NCBI GenBank assembly: GCA_022266195.1
Contig: WHVY01000002.1
Span: forward strand, 2,805,001 to 2,869,000
Direction: 5' to 3'
DNA length: 64,000 nt
Source: Tetranychus cinnabarinus
Taxonomy: Eukaryota; Arthropoda; Arachnida; Trombidiformes; Tetranychidae
Shown one piece after another: positions 26,101 through 37,444 of this stretch. The notes beneath the pieces are model-generated. The model ran no database searches. It was not told the DNA's origin and saw nothing but the letters and a program-made list of their open reading frames with translations. The position numbers were made by a program, and so were the translations under genes. The number at the start of each line of letters is the position of its first letter. The first letter of the stretch is position 1.

Positions 26101-29100
26101 TTAAATAGTGACAAACTTACCGATTCAGCAAAATATTGAGTGATGACAGCTTTGTCGGCCTTTTTCCCATTGATATTAATATCATATCTGATTGTTTCCC
26201 ATGCGTTTACTGGAAATCCAGATCGATGTTCCTGAGAAAATTTCAAAAAATTATTGTTATTGTCAACTTTACATTTAATCTTGATCGTTACAATTATCAA
26301 ATTATCTTCTAAAATTTTGTTGTTACTTAGGAAAATCAAATTTAAACATTAATTGTTTGGTCATTATTCAGTATCAGACTAGTTAACGTATTAATTTTAG
26401 TTTAATTTTTTATTGATTGACCAATACAGTTAACCCTCGATTTTGCTTCAAACAACTGACAGACAGCCAAAGACTCTTTGGCAAAGAGTAAAGGAAGAAG
26501 CGACAGCAATTCAATACACTCAACGAAAAATTTTTCTGGTGACAGAAGATGGCGTGACAAAGACACTCTTTCTTTTTACTTTCTTTACAAATTTTTTACT
26601 CTCTTTTTCTCTCCCATTTTTCCTTCTTTTCATAATTAAAAATTTAATTAACACAATCAATATTAACTTTAGAAAAGGCTTTATGATTGTTTCTTAATGT
26701 TATTTTGAACGATTCTGATGATTTAGATGCTTAGATTTCTTATTCAAAGGTAAATTTATGATGATTTAACAGCAAAAGGCCATTTCAACTACAGCAAAAC
26801 CTCGTATATTTTGCCTTTTTTGAGTGCGGACATCTAACGTTCAAAAAAATAAAATGAGCAAATTTTTAGTTACGGTGACTGTAAATTACAGCCTCTGAAA
26901 ATAAAATTTGCTCAAATGAGTCAAAAAGTGAGCTCATTTGATTGTGAGCTACTGTAATTTACAGTCAACATAAGTAAAAATGTGCTTATTCTATTTTTTT
27001 GAACGTTAGATGTCCGTACTCAAAAAAGGCAAAATATACGAGGTTTGAGTGTAGTAAAGTCTGAACTCATCAAGCAAAAGTCTATCAAAAATTTTCATAA
27101 TCATGAAAAAAGATTTGAAAAACTATTAAAAAGATTCTGAAAAACAAGAGATCGCTTGAAAATAGACGAAACTAGAAAGTGATTAGCAATCACTGATTAC
27201 TGTAAATGAGATGAAAATTCCTTATCACTTAGCAACTGAATTGAAAGCTGTTCATTTTTGGTATCGAAATTGATAAAAATAAAATTCCTATTGATATTCG
27301 CTACTACAGCTACTGGTTCAGTGAATGTATCTTTTTGTATAATAGAGGTTAGGCTATCATTTTCATCTTTCACTCCCCAATTCAGCGATTATTAGATTCA
27401 TCATATGAAGAAAATTAAATGATTAAACTCCCCTGAAATATGTATTGAATAATGAAATCAATGTCAATCAATTAAATTCCATCCATAAAATTACTGCTGA
27501 TTATTATTGATGGTAAATTATTGTTGATTGCTTACCAAGTTTAGCTTTCCGAGATATTTGTAAGGAGAATCAATGAGAAGAAGAGTTAGCAAATTGAAGT
27601 TAGTGTAATAACTGATTCCAGGTGCATTTAAATCTAAAGGTAATGTTTTGCATCCTCCATACTCTTCAAAGAGGTAAGACACTCCAAGGTTGTAATCATA
27701 AATAGCTTCAGTTGTTACACCAAGAAGAGTTGCTTTTAGTCGCAATAAATAGAACTTTCGTGATGCATGAATCTGAAATCGAAATTAAAATGAAAGTATT
27801 ATAACATTGGAAATAGTGGGCCAAATGAACTAACCTCACTGAATGTTTGAGTAGTAGTTGAACCTTGAATGTACTCGTACATAGTGTAATGTACATAATC
27901 AGTTTTCAACTGCGGGAATGAAGGCCCATCTGTGGACAAGTAATACGGACATCCAATTCCAGGTAAAGGCTGAGGTTAAGAGTCAAAATGTGTAAATGAG
28001 AAAATCTTTTAACTCTTCAATATTTGAAATGGCGTTTGTTTTACTTCAAGAAAAAGTCAAAATTCAATTCTGATCGAGAAATGCATGTACTGTGCATGTA
28101 GTATTTATTTCTGAATAGTATCCACTTTAATCTTTTTAAGAGTTTTGACGAAGTGTACTTACTTGGACTTCATTCGCAAGTTCATCATAATCGTTCTCAT
28201 TTTGAAGGTAAATGTCAAGAATAAGATTTTCGTTGTTACTGTATGAAGTCGAATATGGATCATAACCACTGAATTCAATTCGACTTGGATGTTTAATTCC
28301 GGAATCGTCTGCATAATGCTCTAGTTTTTGCAAATAAAAAGGATGAGATTAGTTGAACTTGGTTCATCTTATCCATTAGTTTTCAACTCACTTTTGTAAT
28401 AATAAGTGATTTTCAATCTTCCATTTATGTCAGTTGTCGCCCCTTTCATCATGGTTCCTCTTATGTTTTTATGTGCAACTGATGTCTGTTGCTCAACAAA
28501 TGAATTTGATTAAACATTCTCATAATGTTGAACCACTTACCCAAACAAATGAGGAATGATCAAATCGATACAAAATTGAAGGTCCCATTAAGAGTACCAG
28601 ATTAGTTACAGGTTTCTTGATTCCTGGTAGAGTTTGATCCCAATTATTCTTGAAAGTGAATACTATACAATTCGTACCTTTAGATCATGGAAAAAGTAAA
28701 AATTGTTATTAAAATAACTTCTCAGTGAATGTCATGAGGTAATATAATCTTATTTCTTGACAAATTGCAGTCAAAAACAATTTACGCATAAATCGAAACA
28801 TGTAACAGAAAATTATTTATTATTTCTCCATTTCTTCAATTCTTATTGTTAAACTCTTACCATGAATAACCAAGCGGTTCTTGTTAAGATTAGGAGCAGT
28901 AGTGTAATAGACGTTGTAGGAATCCTTTTCACCTGAGATCACGATTTTGCCTGCGATGTTTTTACCAGAAGCTGATATTGATTCTTGGATAAAATACTTA
29001 TTGGCTCCATTCTAAGACGCATAATATCAAGAGTTAAAATAGTCGCAAGTGGTTGGTTGTTCAACTTACAGCATCAGTTAAAGTAGCGTGAATGTTAGCG

Positions 29101-29310
29101 CTTTTGCTGCTTATGCTTAATGGGAAGTCCACCAAATCTGTAGCACTTCCTATGTTTGTTATGAGTTGAAGTAGAAATGGATTGAGTTTATATCTTCGGT
29201 CAATTAATAGATATCTTAGTCTTACCTGTTTTAATCGTTGAAAGTAAGATGACTACATTTGATAATATAGCCAGCATTTTGTTTCTTTCGTTGAGCAGTG
29301 AAAATGACAT
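23193..29310 (-). CDS. PAN/apple-domain type I membrane protein, copy 2
   Basis: Tandem paralog of the gene at 7902-13833 with all 16 exons of identical length: 29226-29310, 29070-29149, 28861-29011, 28541-28677, 28392-28485, 28163-28320, 27835-27969, 27536-27772, 26121-26231, 25859-25930, 25627-25786, 25088-25270, 24904-25024, 24617-24831, 23766-24281, 23193-23674. It also encodes 978 residues: N-terminal signal (Met12 again a possible start), large unassigned ectodomain, three PAN-like modules, one membrane helix and a short tail ending DEHAENIN. The two proteins differ at scattered positions, for example STDGPSFPQL here against PTKRPSFPGM in copy 1, so both reading frames have stayed open under divergence. 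Intron 8 (26232-27535) carries different transposon DNA from copy 1. Function unknown; surface receptor or adhesin is inferred from the PAN modules. Confidence 0.85.
26792..27051. mobile_element. 260-bp MITE in intron 8 of PAN-domain gene copy 2
   Basis: The ends CAGCAAAACCTCGTATATTT and its near-mirror (ending cgaggtttgagtg) continue as inverted repeats of about 60 bp (ggacatctaacgttcaaaaaa). TA flanks both sides at 26790-26791 and 27052-27053. Non-coding. Absent from intron 8 of copy 1. Confidence 0.8.
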
Positions 29311-30735
29311 GTTGAAACTTCATTAACAAACACAATCAACTGTAACAAATTCAATTTACTTATGTTATTGTAAGTTTGAAAATGATGCCAATGTTAATTG
29401 GAATAATTTTTAGATTCATTGTCTAACATGCAATCCTAAATTCACAATAAACGCCTTAGATTGTTCTTTTGTTTATATTTTATCAATTGATATTTGGTTA
29501 GACAACAAAATACTATTGATACAGTTTTTCTCATATCGACGGCAACCTTTGTCTACGACCTTTTCATTTTGTTATTTTCATAAAATTTTGTCTCTTTGCT
29601 TTATTTATAAAACATCAAATTCTTCTAGAACTTTCCAATTATTCAGAAAATCGATTATTTCTCCTTGTGTTAAGATTTAAATTTCAAATGGCTTGAATGG
29701 TCGATCATGGCTGAATTATAAATTATTATTGGACATTTTCATCTTTACCAATTTACTAATTATTGTTGAGATGAGACAATCCTAAGGTCTTTCACTGAAC
29801 AACCTTTAATACAGTATCCTTCCTAATTTTAAAAGATGGGAATCGCATCGAAAGACAATTTTAGGTAAAGGGTGTATATAAAGTTTGGATCTTTGGATGG
29901 TAAAAAATTAAAACATCGAGAACAAAATTGAATACTTCTCAAACGACGCATCCGAACTTTTTAGATTTTACTTCAACTGAAAGGCCTTGAAGAGTTGCAT
30001 CGATTGATGTATTTTTTCAGCTACATCGAATCTTGTTCATATGTCTAAAGTTTTGTTTCCCGTGCAACTGTTAACTTAAATGATTGAGTGAAGACCAAAA
30101 TCATCAAAATCTATCAATTTTGGAGTTAACTTGTACTTTTCAGGCCGGTCGATGTTTCTCGAGTACTTAAATGCTTGAAAATCATTTGCCATGAATCATG
30201 AATTCTGAAAGGTGAAAATAAAAGAAAGAGATTCTAATACAACTGAATTTGTCAATCAAATCATTAATGATTCACTTCAAGTAATTGTTCCTAAGCAGTT
30301 GAGCCATTTCAAAGCTGTGAAATATGACAATCATACGTAAATCAGGTAAGTGCCAACAAGATCAACTAACTAACTCTAGTCTAACATGTTAATTGTAAGC
30401 TAGAGTTGCAAGAATAAAGTTGAACAAAACTAACAAACAGATTGAACCTAAAGGCTACCATAAAAATGAAGTTACCAATACTGTAAAGGATATTTATCAC
30501 GAAAAACTGGCCTGCGTCAATTTCACAATAAACTTGATTCTCCGAAAAAAGAAAGAAATTGCCGAAAAGTTTCGCACTCGGTTCAAAATTGAACTCGATA
30601 GTAGCTGAACTACAGAATGGTATTTCTTAATTGCTTCAATTGAATGGCGAGAGCAATTTCCTTCAGAACTCTTGGATTGCATATCATAACTGCTAGGTTG
30701 CTTAACTTTGATAGATCGATATTGGATAAGATTCG
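29311..30735. repeat. 5' flank of PAN-domain copy 2 and dispersed spacer repeat
   Basis: 29311-29700 is homologous to the 5' flank of copy 1. 30190-30735 is another copy of the dispersed spacer repeat, including aaaggctaccataaaaatga and tatttatcacgaaaaactgg. No gene recognised. Confidence 0.55.
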
Positions 30736-31023
30736 TGTCCAGCAGATGATTCTTAATTAGTGTCTATGTGTTCACTATGTAAAACAATGTAAGGGAATTC
30801 CCTTCATTCTTTATTCATTAAATCATTTCAGTTGCAAAGGCCAATCTTGCATCTTTATGCCTTTTGGTCAGAACTGGCTTCGATCTATGCTTTCCATATT
30901 TCGTTTGGGTCAGAAACAAGTATAAAGTGCACAATTCTAGTTAAGCTGGACCTGGTGATCTCAAAACTTTCCAATGATTGAATCGTTCAACTACACTCTA
31001 CTATGCTCTTAAGGAAACGTTTT

Positions 31024-31076
<53 letters not shown>

Positions 31077-31534
31077 GGAAATTACTAATTAACTATTTTT
31101 ATAAAATACGAATCGCATACTTACATTGGAATCACCGTAAATTGTTTTTATGAAGTAAGTGCATTACCAGCTGATAATCATTGAAACAATCGCCAATTCG
31201 CTAAAGCCAAAGCTTCATTAACCTTGTCCAACACAAAACTAAATGAAAATCTGTTTTTGAAAATTTCATTGTCTTGTTGAATTTGAAGATGACGATGTCG
31301 ATGATAATGATGAAGTTGACAGTTGCACGGTTAAAACATGCATCTTTTGATTTGTTACATTTCTTTTGATAGCATTTGAGTGATCAGAAAAAGCCAATAC
31401 GAAAAACGCTTTCAATTTGTAATGAAATGTTTAGCAAAATTTGTCAATCTTAATTTAAATTAAGAATAAAGGGAATTCCCTTACATTATTTTTTCACATA
31501 ACAAACACATGGACACTAATTAAGAATCATCTGT
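30736..31534. mobile_element. Inverted-repeat element upstream of serine protease homolog copy 2
   Basis: The ends cagatgattcttaattagtg and its mirror cactaattaagaatcatctg are about 70 bp each. It has the same position and ends as 16096-17711 before copy 1, without the nested 663-bp element. It contains a (CT)n microsatellite. Confidence 0.7.
31024..31073. repeat. (TC)n microsatellite
   Basis: About 25 uninterrupted TC units, flanked on both sides by cttaaggaaa. Confidence 0.97.
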
Positions 31535-31550
31535 TTCCGTTTGATTTTAG

Positions 31551-31557
31551 TATAAAA
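31551..31557 (+). promoter_or_regulatory. TATA box of serine protease homolog copy 2
   Basis: TATAAAA, 110 bp upstream of the ATG, in the same context as copy 1. Confidence 0.7.
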
Positions 31558-31660
31558 GAATCAGCTACTACCGAATTTTAATCAATCTAGCAAAAGCTAA
31601 AGTATCATCAACAGTTTCATTTGAAGTATCAGTAAAAATCCTAATTACTCAACAGTTACA

Positions 31661-32611
31661 ATGAGTTTAACTTTGTTTGCTTCCATCTTCGCCCTTTTGA
31701 TCAATCAGTCCTTCGCATGTGGTAAGTCAGTGAAACAATTATGCTATTGATAACATTGAAAATTAACTCATGATTTTGTGTAGACTGTGGTCGGCCTGAT
31801 TACACAATGATGGGAAGATCAAAAGGCTTGTTGAGTCGATTCCCTTGGTATGTGGTTATTGAGTAAGTATGACAATTTATAATTTATTTATTTTCCCTTT
31901 TTAACCTAATTTTATCATGATTCTTTACGTCCAATTAAGAAATAAAAATTTAAAATCTTGTGGTGCTGCATTAATTGATGATCAACATGCTGTTATTGCT
32001 GCTCATTGCCTTTCCGGTTCAGATGCATCATCACTCGGAGCTCGTTTGAACGATAACTCAACAAAATCAATCGCATCCATTTGGGTTGATGAGCGATATA
32101 ACAACGAGACTGGTGCCTATGATTTTGCTGTATTGACTTTGGAATCACCAGTCAGCTCTCAATTCCAACCCATTTGTTTGCTAGATCCAGCCGAAATGCT
32201 TTGGCCTGGAACCACCCTTATAAGTCAAAAAGCTGGTAAAAGTTTTGAAGAGTACCGACGTGAATATTACCCAAGTAAGTTGATTAAAAACAAAATTTTA
32301 TTTTTGATGATTGTTGATGATTTCAATTTAATCTAGCTTCCAAGTGTCCTTCTCCTGCTACCCAAACACATGTATGTATTTTGAATCCTACTAAAGGAGA
32401 TCGATGCGCTGAAGGACCATTCATGCGATATGAAATGAATGAAAGATTTTACCTTACTTCAATTACTTCTCGTTGTTTCTCTACTGGAACGCCAGATCTA
32501 TTCACCGATGTTAGTTTATTCAATGAAAAGATGCGAGAACTGGCTCCAAAAGGTTGCTGGAGAGACAAATGGGACTGGAGCGGTACTATGTTTGATCGAA
32601 ATCAATTCTGA
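31661..32611 (+). CDS. Secreted serine protease homolog without catalytic serine, copy 2
   Basis: Exons 31661-31721, 31784-31862, 31940-32274 and 32337-32611 total 750 nt and 249 residues, all in phase. The signal peptide is the same as in copy 1 (MSLTLFASIFALLINQSFAC). The histidine motif AAHC and the aspartate strand YDFAVLTL are present, but the serine loop reads C-A-E-G-P-F-M, so the catalytic serine is missing as in the other copies. Introns are short (62, 77 and 62 bp). The protein ends in a slightly longer tail (WSGTMFDRNQF) than copy 1. Shared loss of the serine, with intact open frames and continued divergence elsewhere, suggests a kept non-enzymatic role, but expression is unknown. 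Confidence 0.85.
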
Positions 32612-33454
32612 ATCGAAATTATGAGTAACATAAGTTACCAAATCTGATAAAAAATTGTTTCTCTTTGAATAAATAATTGCATCTCTCCATCTTCATTTCT
32701 ACATTACTATCTTTTCTTCTCATCTCACCCATCTCATCCGCTAAAAGTTAAGCGACATAACGGCTATAATATACGACTCAAGAAGAAAAAATGAAGTGAA
32801 TTGCGTTTATCGCTAAATAGATTCGGAATTCGGAATTCGAGTTAATCAAACTTTCTTTAAATTTTTGAATTTTTATGTTCCTTGACAATGAATGATTTTC
32901 GGAAGGTAAAGTCAGAGGCATCTCCGCTAACATGATGATTAAAGAAAAAATTTCAACATGTGATTGCTCAACTTGAATCTTTTTTCCGTTTCTTAATTAA
33001 GTAAGCATTTTCACATCTTTATATGTTCTTTTCTCCTTTTTGAAGGACAATTTTAGATTTTGAAACGGGTACCGAGAGATAATTAAAATGTTTTAACTTG
33101 AGAGCAAGGTTATGACCGAATGCGAAACCTTACAGAACTTTTGATGTCTTCTTTAAGAAAATGTGTTAATTTCAAATTGACAATAGAGCTCACGTGAGAC
33201 GGACACCACAGCGCAGCACAATGGAAACTTATTACAGTTTTGCCCGACAGATGTCGAAGCGGAAAAAAATTACAAACAGAATGCGATTCCATCTGGTGTT
33301 TTCACATAAAAATGAACACTCAATAGCGGTACAATTAAGTTTATTGTCAAATTGACAAAGGTCAATTTGTGGTGATACATACCAATTGCTACCCTTGTTC
33401 AACTGCATTTTTCAGATGAATTAACTTGAGTTAGTTAACTGATCTAGATTGGGC
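32612..33454. other. 3' flank of serine protease homolog copy 2
   Basis: 32740-33150 matches 21030-21280, the corresponding flank in unit 1 (aacggctataatatacgactc; acttttgatgtct). No gene recognised. Confidence 0.5.
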
Positions 33455-33610
33455 TTGGTTATGAAATTTCTGAGGTTGATGAGAATTTAATTATTGGTCA
33501 AAACCAATTAGTGTGCTTGACTAGGACTCTTTCACGCAAAACTTACATTCTAGTACTGGAGGAAGCCACAGCTACAGTTGATGTTGAAACTGATGAACCT
33601 AGAATAACAC
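33455..33610 (+). pseudogene. ABCC transporter relic (signature and Walker B region)
   Basis: The open stretch reads GLGYEISEVDENLIIGQNQL, then VCLTRTLSRKTYILVLEEAT and VDVETDEPRI. This is the ABC signature through Walker B and D-loop of the second nucleotide-binding domain of ABCC/MRP proteins (family SVGQRQLVCLARALL, ILVLDEATA). The signature S is replaced by I and the Walker B aspartate by E, and no other transporter sequence surrounds it. It ends abruptly where a PAN-gene relic begins. Confidence 0.8.
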
Positions 33611-33617
33611 AATTATT

Positions 33618-33957
33618 CCAAGTACCTGATCCACTTGTTCCTTTCGTTACCGCAGTCGAACTGAATTCTTTACTTTTCTCTCCATTTGATTCCACTTTCA
33701 ACAGATAATTTGAACAATTCCCTTCTTCAGTGGTCTTAGTATTTAGAATTATAACTGAAAATTGAGTTAATGAACAAGAACTTTCTATTTTACTTTAAGG
33801 ACAATAATTAAATGATTCACACCAGTTTCACCATCTTACCATTCATGACATTATGATGCACATTCGTAATTTAAATTCATTTCATAAAGTATATCTGATA
33901 CGATTTTCTTGCCAGTCTTTTATTACTTTTCAGATACTTTTTAGGTGTTTGGCTAAG
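33618..33957 (-). pseudogene. Degenerate last exon of the PAN-domain gene family
   Basis: On the minus strand this matches exon 16 of the PAN-domain genes, from the third PAN module to the start of the membrane segment (mirror of acctgatccacttgttcc, aatgaacaagaactttct). Indels and stops disrupt it. It lies back to back with the ABCC relic. Confidence 0.8.
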
Positions 33958-34139
33958 TTAATTAAGTATTAAGTTAATTAGGTATCTGGAAATATTAAGT
34001 AAAATACTACAGGCAACGATTGTGGTCTGAATTACACAGTTGAACAATTCGTAGCACTAATTTCTAGTCGAAGGAGTTTAGTTACTGTTGATCACAAGTT
34101 CCAAGAAAAGGAGTAGAGTCTCAGGTATTTTAATTCACT

Positions 34140-34600
34140 ATCACCTTTGCAGTAGTCAAAATTCTTGATGGAGGACCTTCATCATGGATGGATGACCTGG
34201 ATGGTTACCGGGATGATGATGAAGAAGGTACTGGCCCAAATGTTGAAAATGATGATGGAAACGGCGATGAGAATGTTTATGGTGCTGCTGATGATAATAT
34301 TGACTATAATGTCGAAGTTGATACTGCCCCTATTACCTCGGAATTCGTTTTAGAGAATGAGGATGGAGAAGTGTTATGCTCTTTTCCAATGCTGATCTAA
34401 TCCGATGCTCCACAAGATGCTCCATGCTGATAACGAGAGCAGTATCAACTCGAACGACGTCTATGAAAATAGTGATCGAAACATCAAGCAACGACGATTG
34501 TCATAGACGTATTTCTCTACAATCACTTGTAATCATAATAACGATAAAATTTTAATAAACTAAAATTTTTTGCCTCTTTTACCTTCTCTTCTTTCCCTCT
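34140..34600 (+). other. Unassigned stretch with a short acidic open frame
   Basis: An open frame at 34188-34400 encodes a 70-residue peptide rich in Asp, Glu and Asn (DDDEEG, NDDGNGDEN). Its composition differs from the surroundings and it is followed by ctccacaagatgctccatgc-type repeats. I do not recognise it. It could be a transposon-protein remnant or low-complexity DNA. Confidence 0.3.
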
Positions 34601-34828
34601 CCCTCCCTAAAAAGCGGTGTACTATACGGTCGAAAGAGGTTTTTTTCTTTCAGCCTGTATATCATACCTACTACTCATATGTTTTCAACTTCATACTAGG
34701 GTTTCGCAAAATCGAAAGTTGATGAAATTTGGTCTCAAAGTTATTGAAAAAGATGTAAAGAGTGTAACGGATAAAAAATTACTTTTATCTCAAAAATTTT
34801 ATGGTAAAAATATGGTTTGACCGGTAAA

Positions 34829-34903
34829 GGGTCAAAACAGCCAGAGTCAAAACAGCCAAAGCCAAAACAGCCAAAGTCAAAATGGCCAAAGTCAAAATAG
34901 CCA
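34829..34903 (+). repeat. Five 15-bp iterons, left end of MULE
   Basis: Consensus RAGTCAAAACAGCCA repeated five times with few changes. It is the mirror image of the array at 38937-39011 and is likely a transposase-binding subterminal region (inference). Confidence 0.85.
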
Positions 34904-35340
34904 AAAGCGATGAAATATTTAAACTAGTTAGTTTAAAGAGTTTAAGTCTAAAAAGGTCAATTTTGATGCTAAGGATGAGCACTTTCACCACGAACTTCAA
35001 CTTCAAATTCAATTTTTCATCGTCATCATGTCATCATCATATTCGTTCATTAAATCTAACAAAGGTGCGAATCTTTTATTGCTTGATAATTATTTACATC
35101 GTAAAAAAGATCAAAAAGATCAAAAAAGTTACTGGCGCTGTACAATCACCAATTGCTCAGGTAAAGTGACCCTTGAATCCGAAGTGATTGTATCACGGTC
35201 TGAACACAATCATGAACCAGTGAATATGGAAGTGACTCAAAGGAAGCAAAGGAACCTTGCAAAAGCAATTGCATCTCAGCAAAACTATTGTAATTTAAAA
35301 GATACATTTCAATCAGCGACCATGGAAGTGATATCTAGTA

Positions 35341-37444
35341 TAGTGATGTTCGATATTATCGTTTTCGATGATATTTATCGATATTTTTCTGTCGCGATAT
35401 CATCGATAAGCTTCTCTTGATATCGATATTTTTCTCAGACGAGAAATACACTTAACTTTTGCTACTGTATACTTTTTTAGCGTGTTTTTTTCTTAATAAT
35501 GCCTTCATTTGTGTGGGATCATTTTGATTCTGTTGATAAAACATCTGCTAAATGTAAACACTGTCCTGCCATAGTAAAAAGATCAGGAAATACAACCAAT
35601 TTAGCTGCTCATCTTGCTAATAAGCACCCTTTGCTATGTTCAGTGAAAAATGACTCTCCACCAAAGCAGCCGAGGATAGATGAACAACTATGTGAAATTG
35701 TTTCTATTAAAGGTAAGAATTGATTTAAAGGTCAAATTTTTTACTTGTTAACTTATTGATGGTTAAAATACTAATAATAATTATATTTTTTGCTTGCAGA
35801 AGGTGACCGTAAAAAAGACATTGATCTTCGTCTTATTTGGTTTATTGTCCGTAACCTGCAACCTTTCAATCTTGTTGAATGCAAGGAGTTCATTGATTAT
35901 GTCAAATCATTATCACCCCACGCTAGTGTACCAAAAAGAGGAAAATTACTACAAATGACCACCAAACTTTACGAGAATAAAAAAGATATGGTGAAGACAC
36001 ATTTAAAAATGTTTAATTGGTATTCTTTTACAACTGATATTTGGACTGATGTACGCAATGCTAAGTCGTATATTGGATTAACTTGTCATTTCATTGATAA
36101 TTATAAGTCAAGTAGCCTGTGTTTAGGTGTTCGTGAAATGTGTCAATCTCACACATCAGACAATATTGTTAAAATAATGAAGTCAATAATGACTGAGTTT
36201 GAAATTGAAGCTGATAGTCTAGTCAGTATTGCCACGGACGGTGCAGCTAATATCAAAAGTGCGGCAAAGGAAATTGTTAAAACTCCAATATGGTGCATTG
36301 CACATCGACTGAATTTGATTGTAAATGATGCTATTTCGAGATGTCGTGAAGTTGAAGATTTGGTTGGAGCTGTTCGTAGCATAGTCACACTTTCAAAGCA
36401 AAGCAATAATTTTGCTGATGCTATTAGATCTGAGCAATTGAAAGAAAAGGATACTGTTCTTAAACTTAAACAAGATGTACAAACGAGGTGGAACAGCACC
36501 TACTTCATGGTTAATCGATATTTGGAATTGAGACATCATATCAAAGTTGCACTAATCAAAGTAGGTCGAGAAGAATTGGACATTCCTTATGACAAGATTG
36601 ATATTCTGAATGATATCAATAATATCTTGTTACCCTTTTACACCGTAACTTTGGACATATCCGGTGAAAAATATGTTACAGTTTCACGAGCCATACCTGT
36701 AATTAACATGCTGAAAGCTCATATTTTTAAAATTGATATGAAAACAAGTATTGGAGTAGATTTTAAAACAAGACTAACAAATAATATTAATTTTAGGTTT
36801 GATGCTATTGAGTACAACTCAATTTTTGCCTGTGCAACAATACTTGACCCTAGGTTTAAAAAAATTGACTTCATGAATATTCAAGCATGTTCAAGAGCTG
36901 TAAATCACATAAATGAAATGCTCGACTCAATTCCTCTCACTCAATCAAATCAAATACCGACCATTCATACAGGACTTTGGGCATTCCATGATGAGCGGTG
37001 TAAACAAGTAGCGAGAAATAATGATGAAGGATTGGATCCAAGTTTAAAGCATTATTTATCATTGCCAACAATTAACCTAAGTGAAGATCCGTTGGAATAC
37101 TGGCGTAAAAACAAAGAGTCTTTACATTGTTTACACAATCTTGCAATTAAATACTTAACACCAACAGCAACTTCTGTTCCATGTGAACGTTTGTTTTCTA
37201 AGTCAGGAAATGTGATAACTGAAAAAAGAAACCGGCTTAAGCCTTCAAATGTTGAAATGATTTGTTTTTTAAACTCTCTTCCTGAGAATCTAATGTATTG
37301 AAATTAATAATGAGCAATAAATGTAATACGATATCGATATCGAGCATAATATCGGAATCATCGATAAAATCGATAAAATCGATAAGACGAGGGCGTGATA
37401 TTGATATCGGCGATGATATTTTTTTGTAATATCGCACATCACTA
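35341..37444 (+). mobile_element. Complete hAT transposon
   Basis: 2104 bp. The ends TAGTGATGTTCGATATTA and its mirror (taatatcgcacatcacta) are short inverted repeats, and the 8-bp target duplication ATCTAGTA is perfect (35333-35340 and 37445-37452). Subterminal regions are rich in tatcgat and atcgata words at both ends, probably transposase-binding sites. It carries one intact two-exon transposase gene and has landed inside a MULE transposase gene. Confidence 0.95.
35499..37301 (+). CDS. hAT-family transposase with BED zinc finger
   Basis: Two exons (35499-35712 and 35800-37301) give 1716 nt and 571 residues. Residues about 1-45 form a BED zinc finger (VWDHF, C-x2-C, then H-x4-H) for DNA binding. 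The RNase H-like core has aspartates at 151 (TTDIWTD) and 218 (ATDGAAN), with the CIAHRLNL motif after the second and the RW motif (QTRWNSTY) further on. The C-terminal hAT dimerisation region is complete (LSEDPLEYW, VPCERLFSKSGNVI, KRNRL). No stop or frameshift is present and the terminal repeats and target duplication are clean, so the element may be active or only recently inactive. The closest kind of protein is ZBED1/hobo-Ac-like. Confidence 0.93.

Noticed and set aside
31024..31073. Possible regulatory GAGA-type element
   Set aside because: A plain TC microsatellite inside a transposon-like element; nothing ties it to a promoter.
34785..35012. Repetitive Leu/Thr/Ala-rich open frame on the minus strand
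   Set aside because: It is only the translation of the 15-bp iterons of the MULE end.
35028..35420. A complete 130-residue FLYWCH protein gene
   Set aside because: The last ~30 residues are read from the hAT terminal repeat; the frame continues properly only across the hAT insertion into the MULE domain.
36149..36499. 116-residue open frame antisense to the hAT transposase
   Set aside because: Shadow of the transposase frame; no family resemblance.
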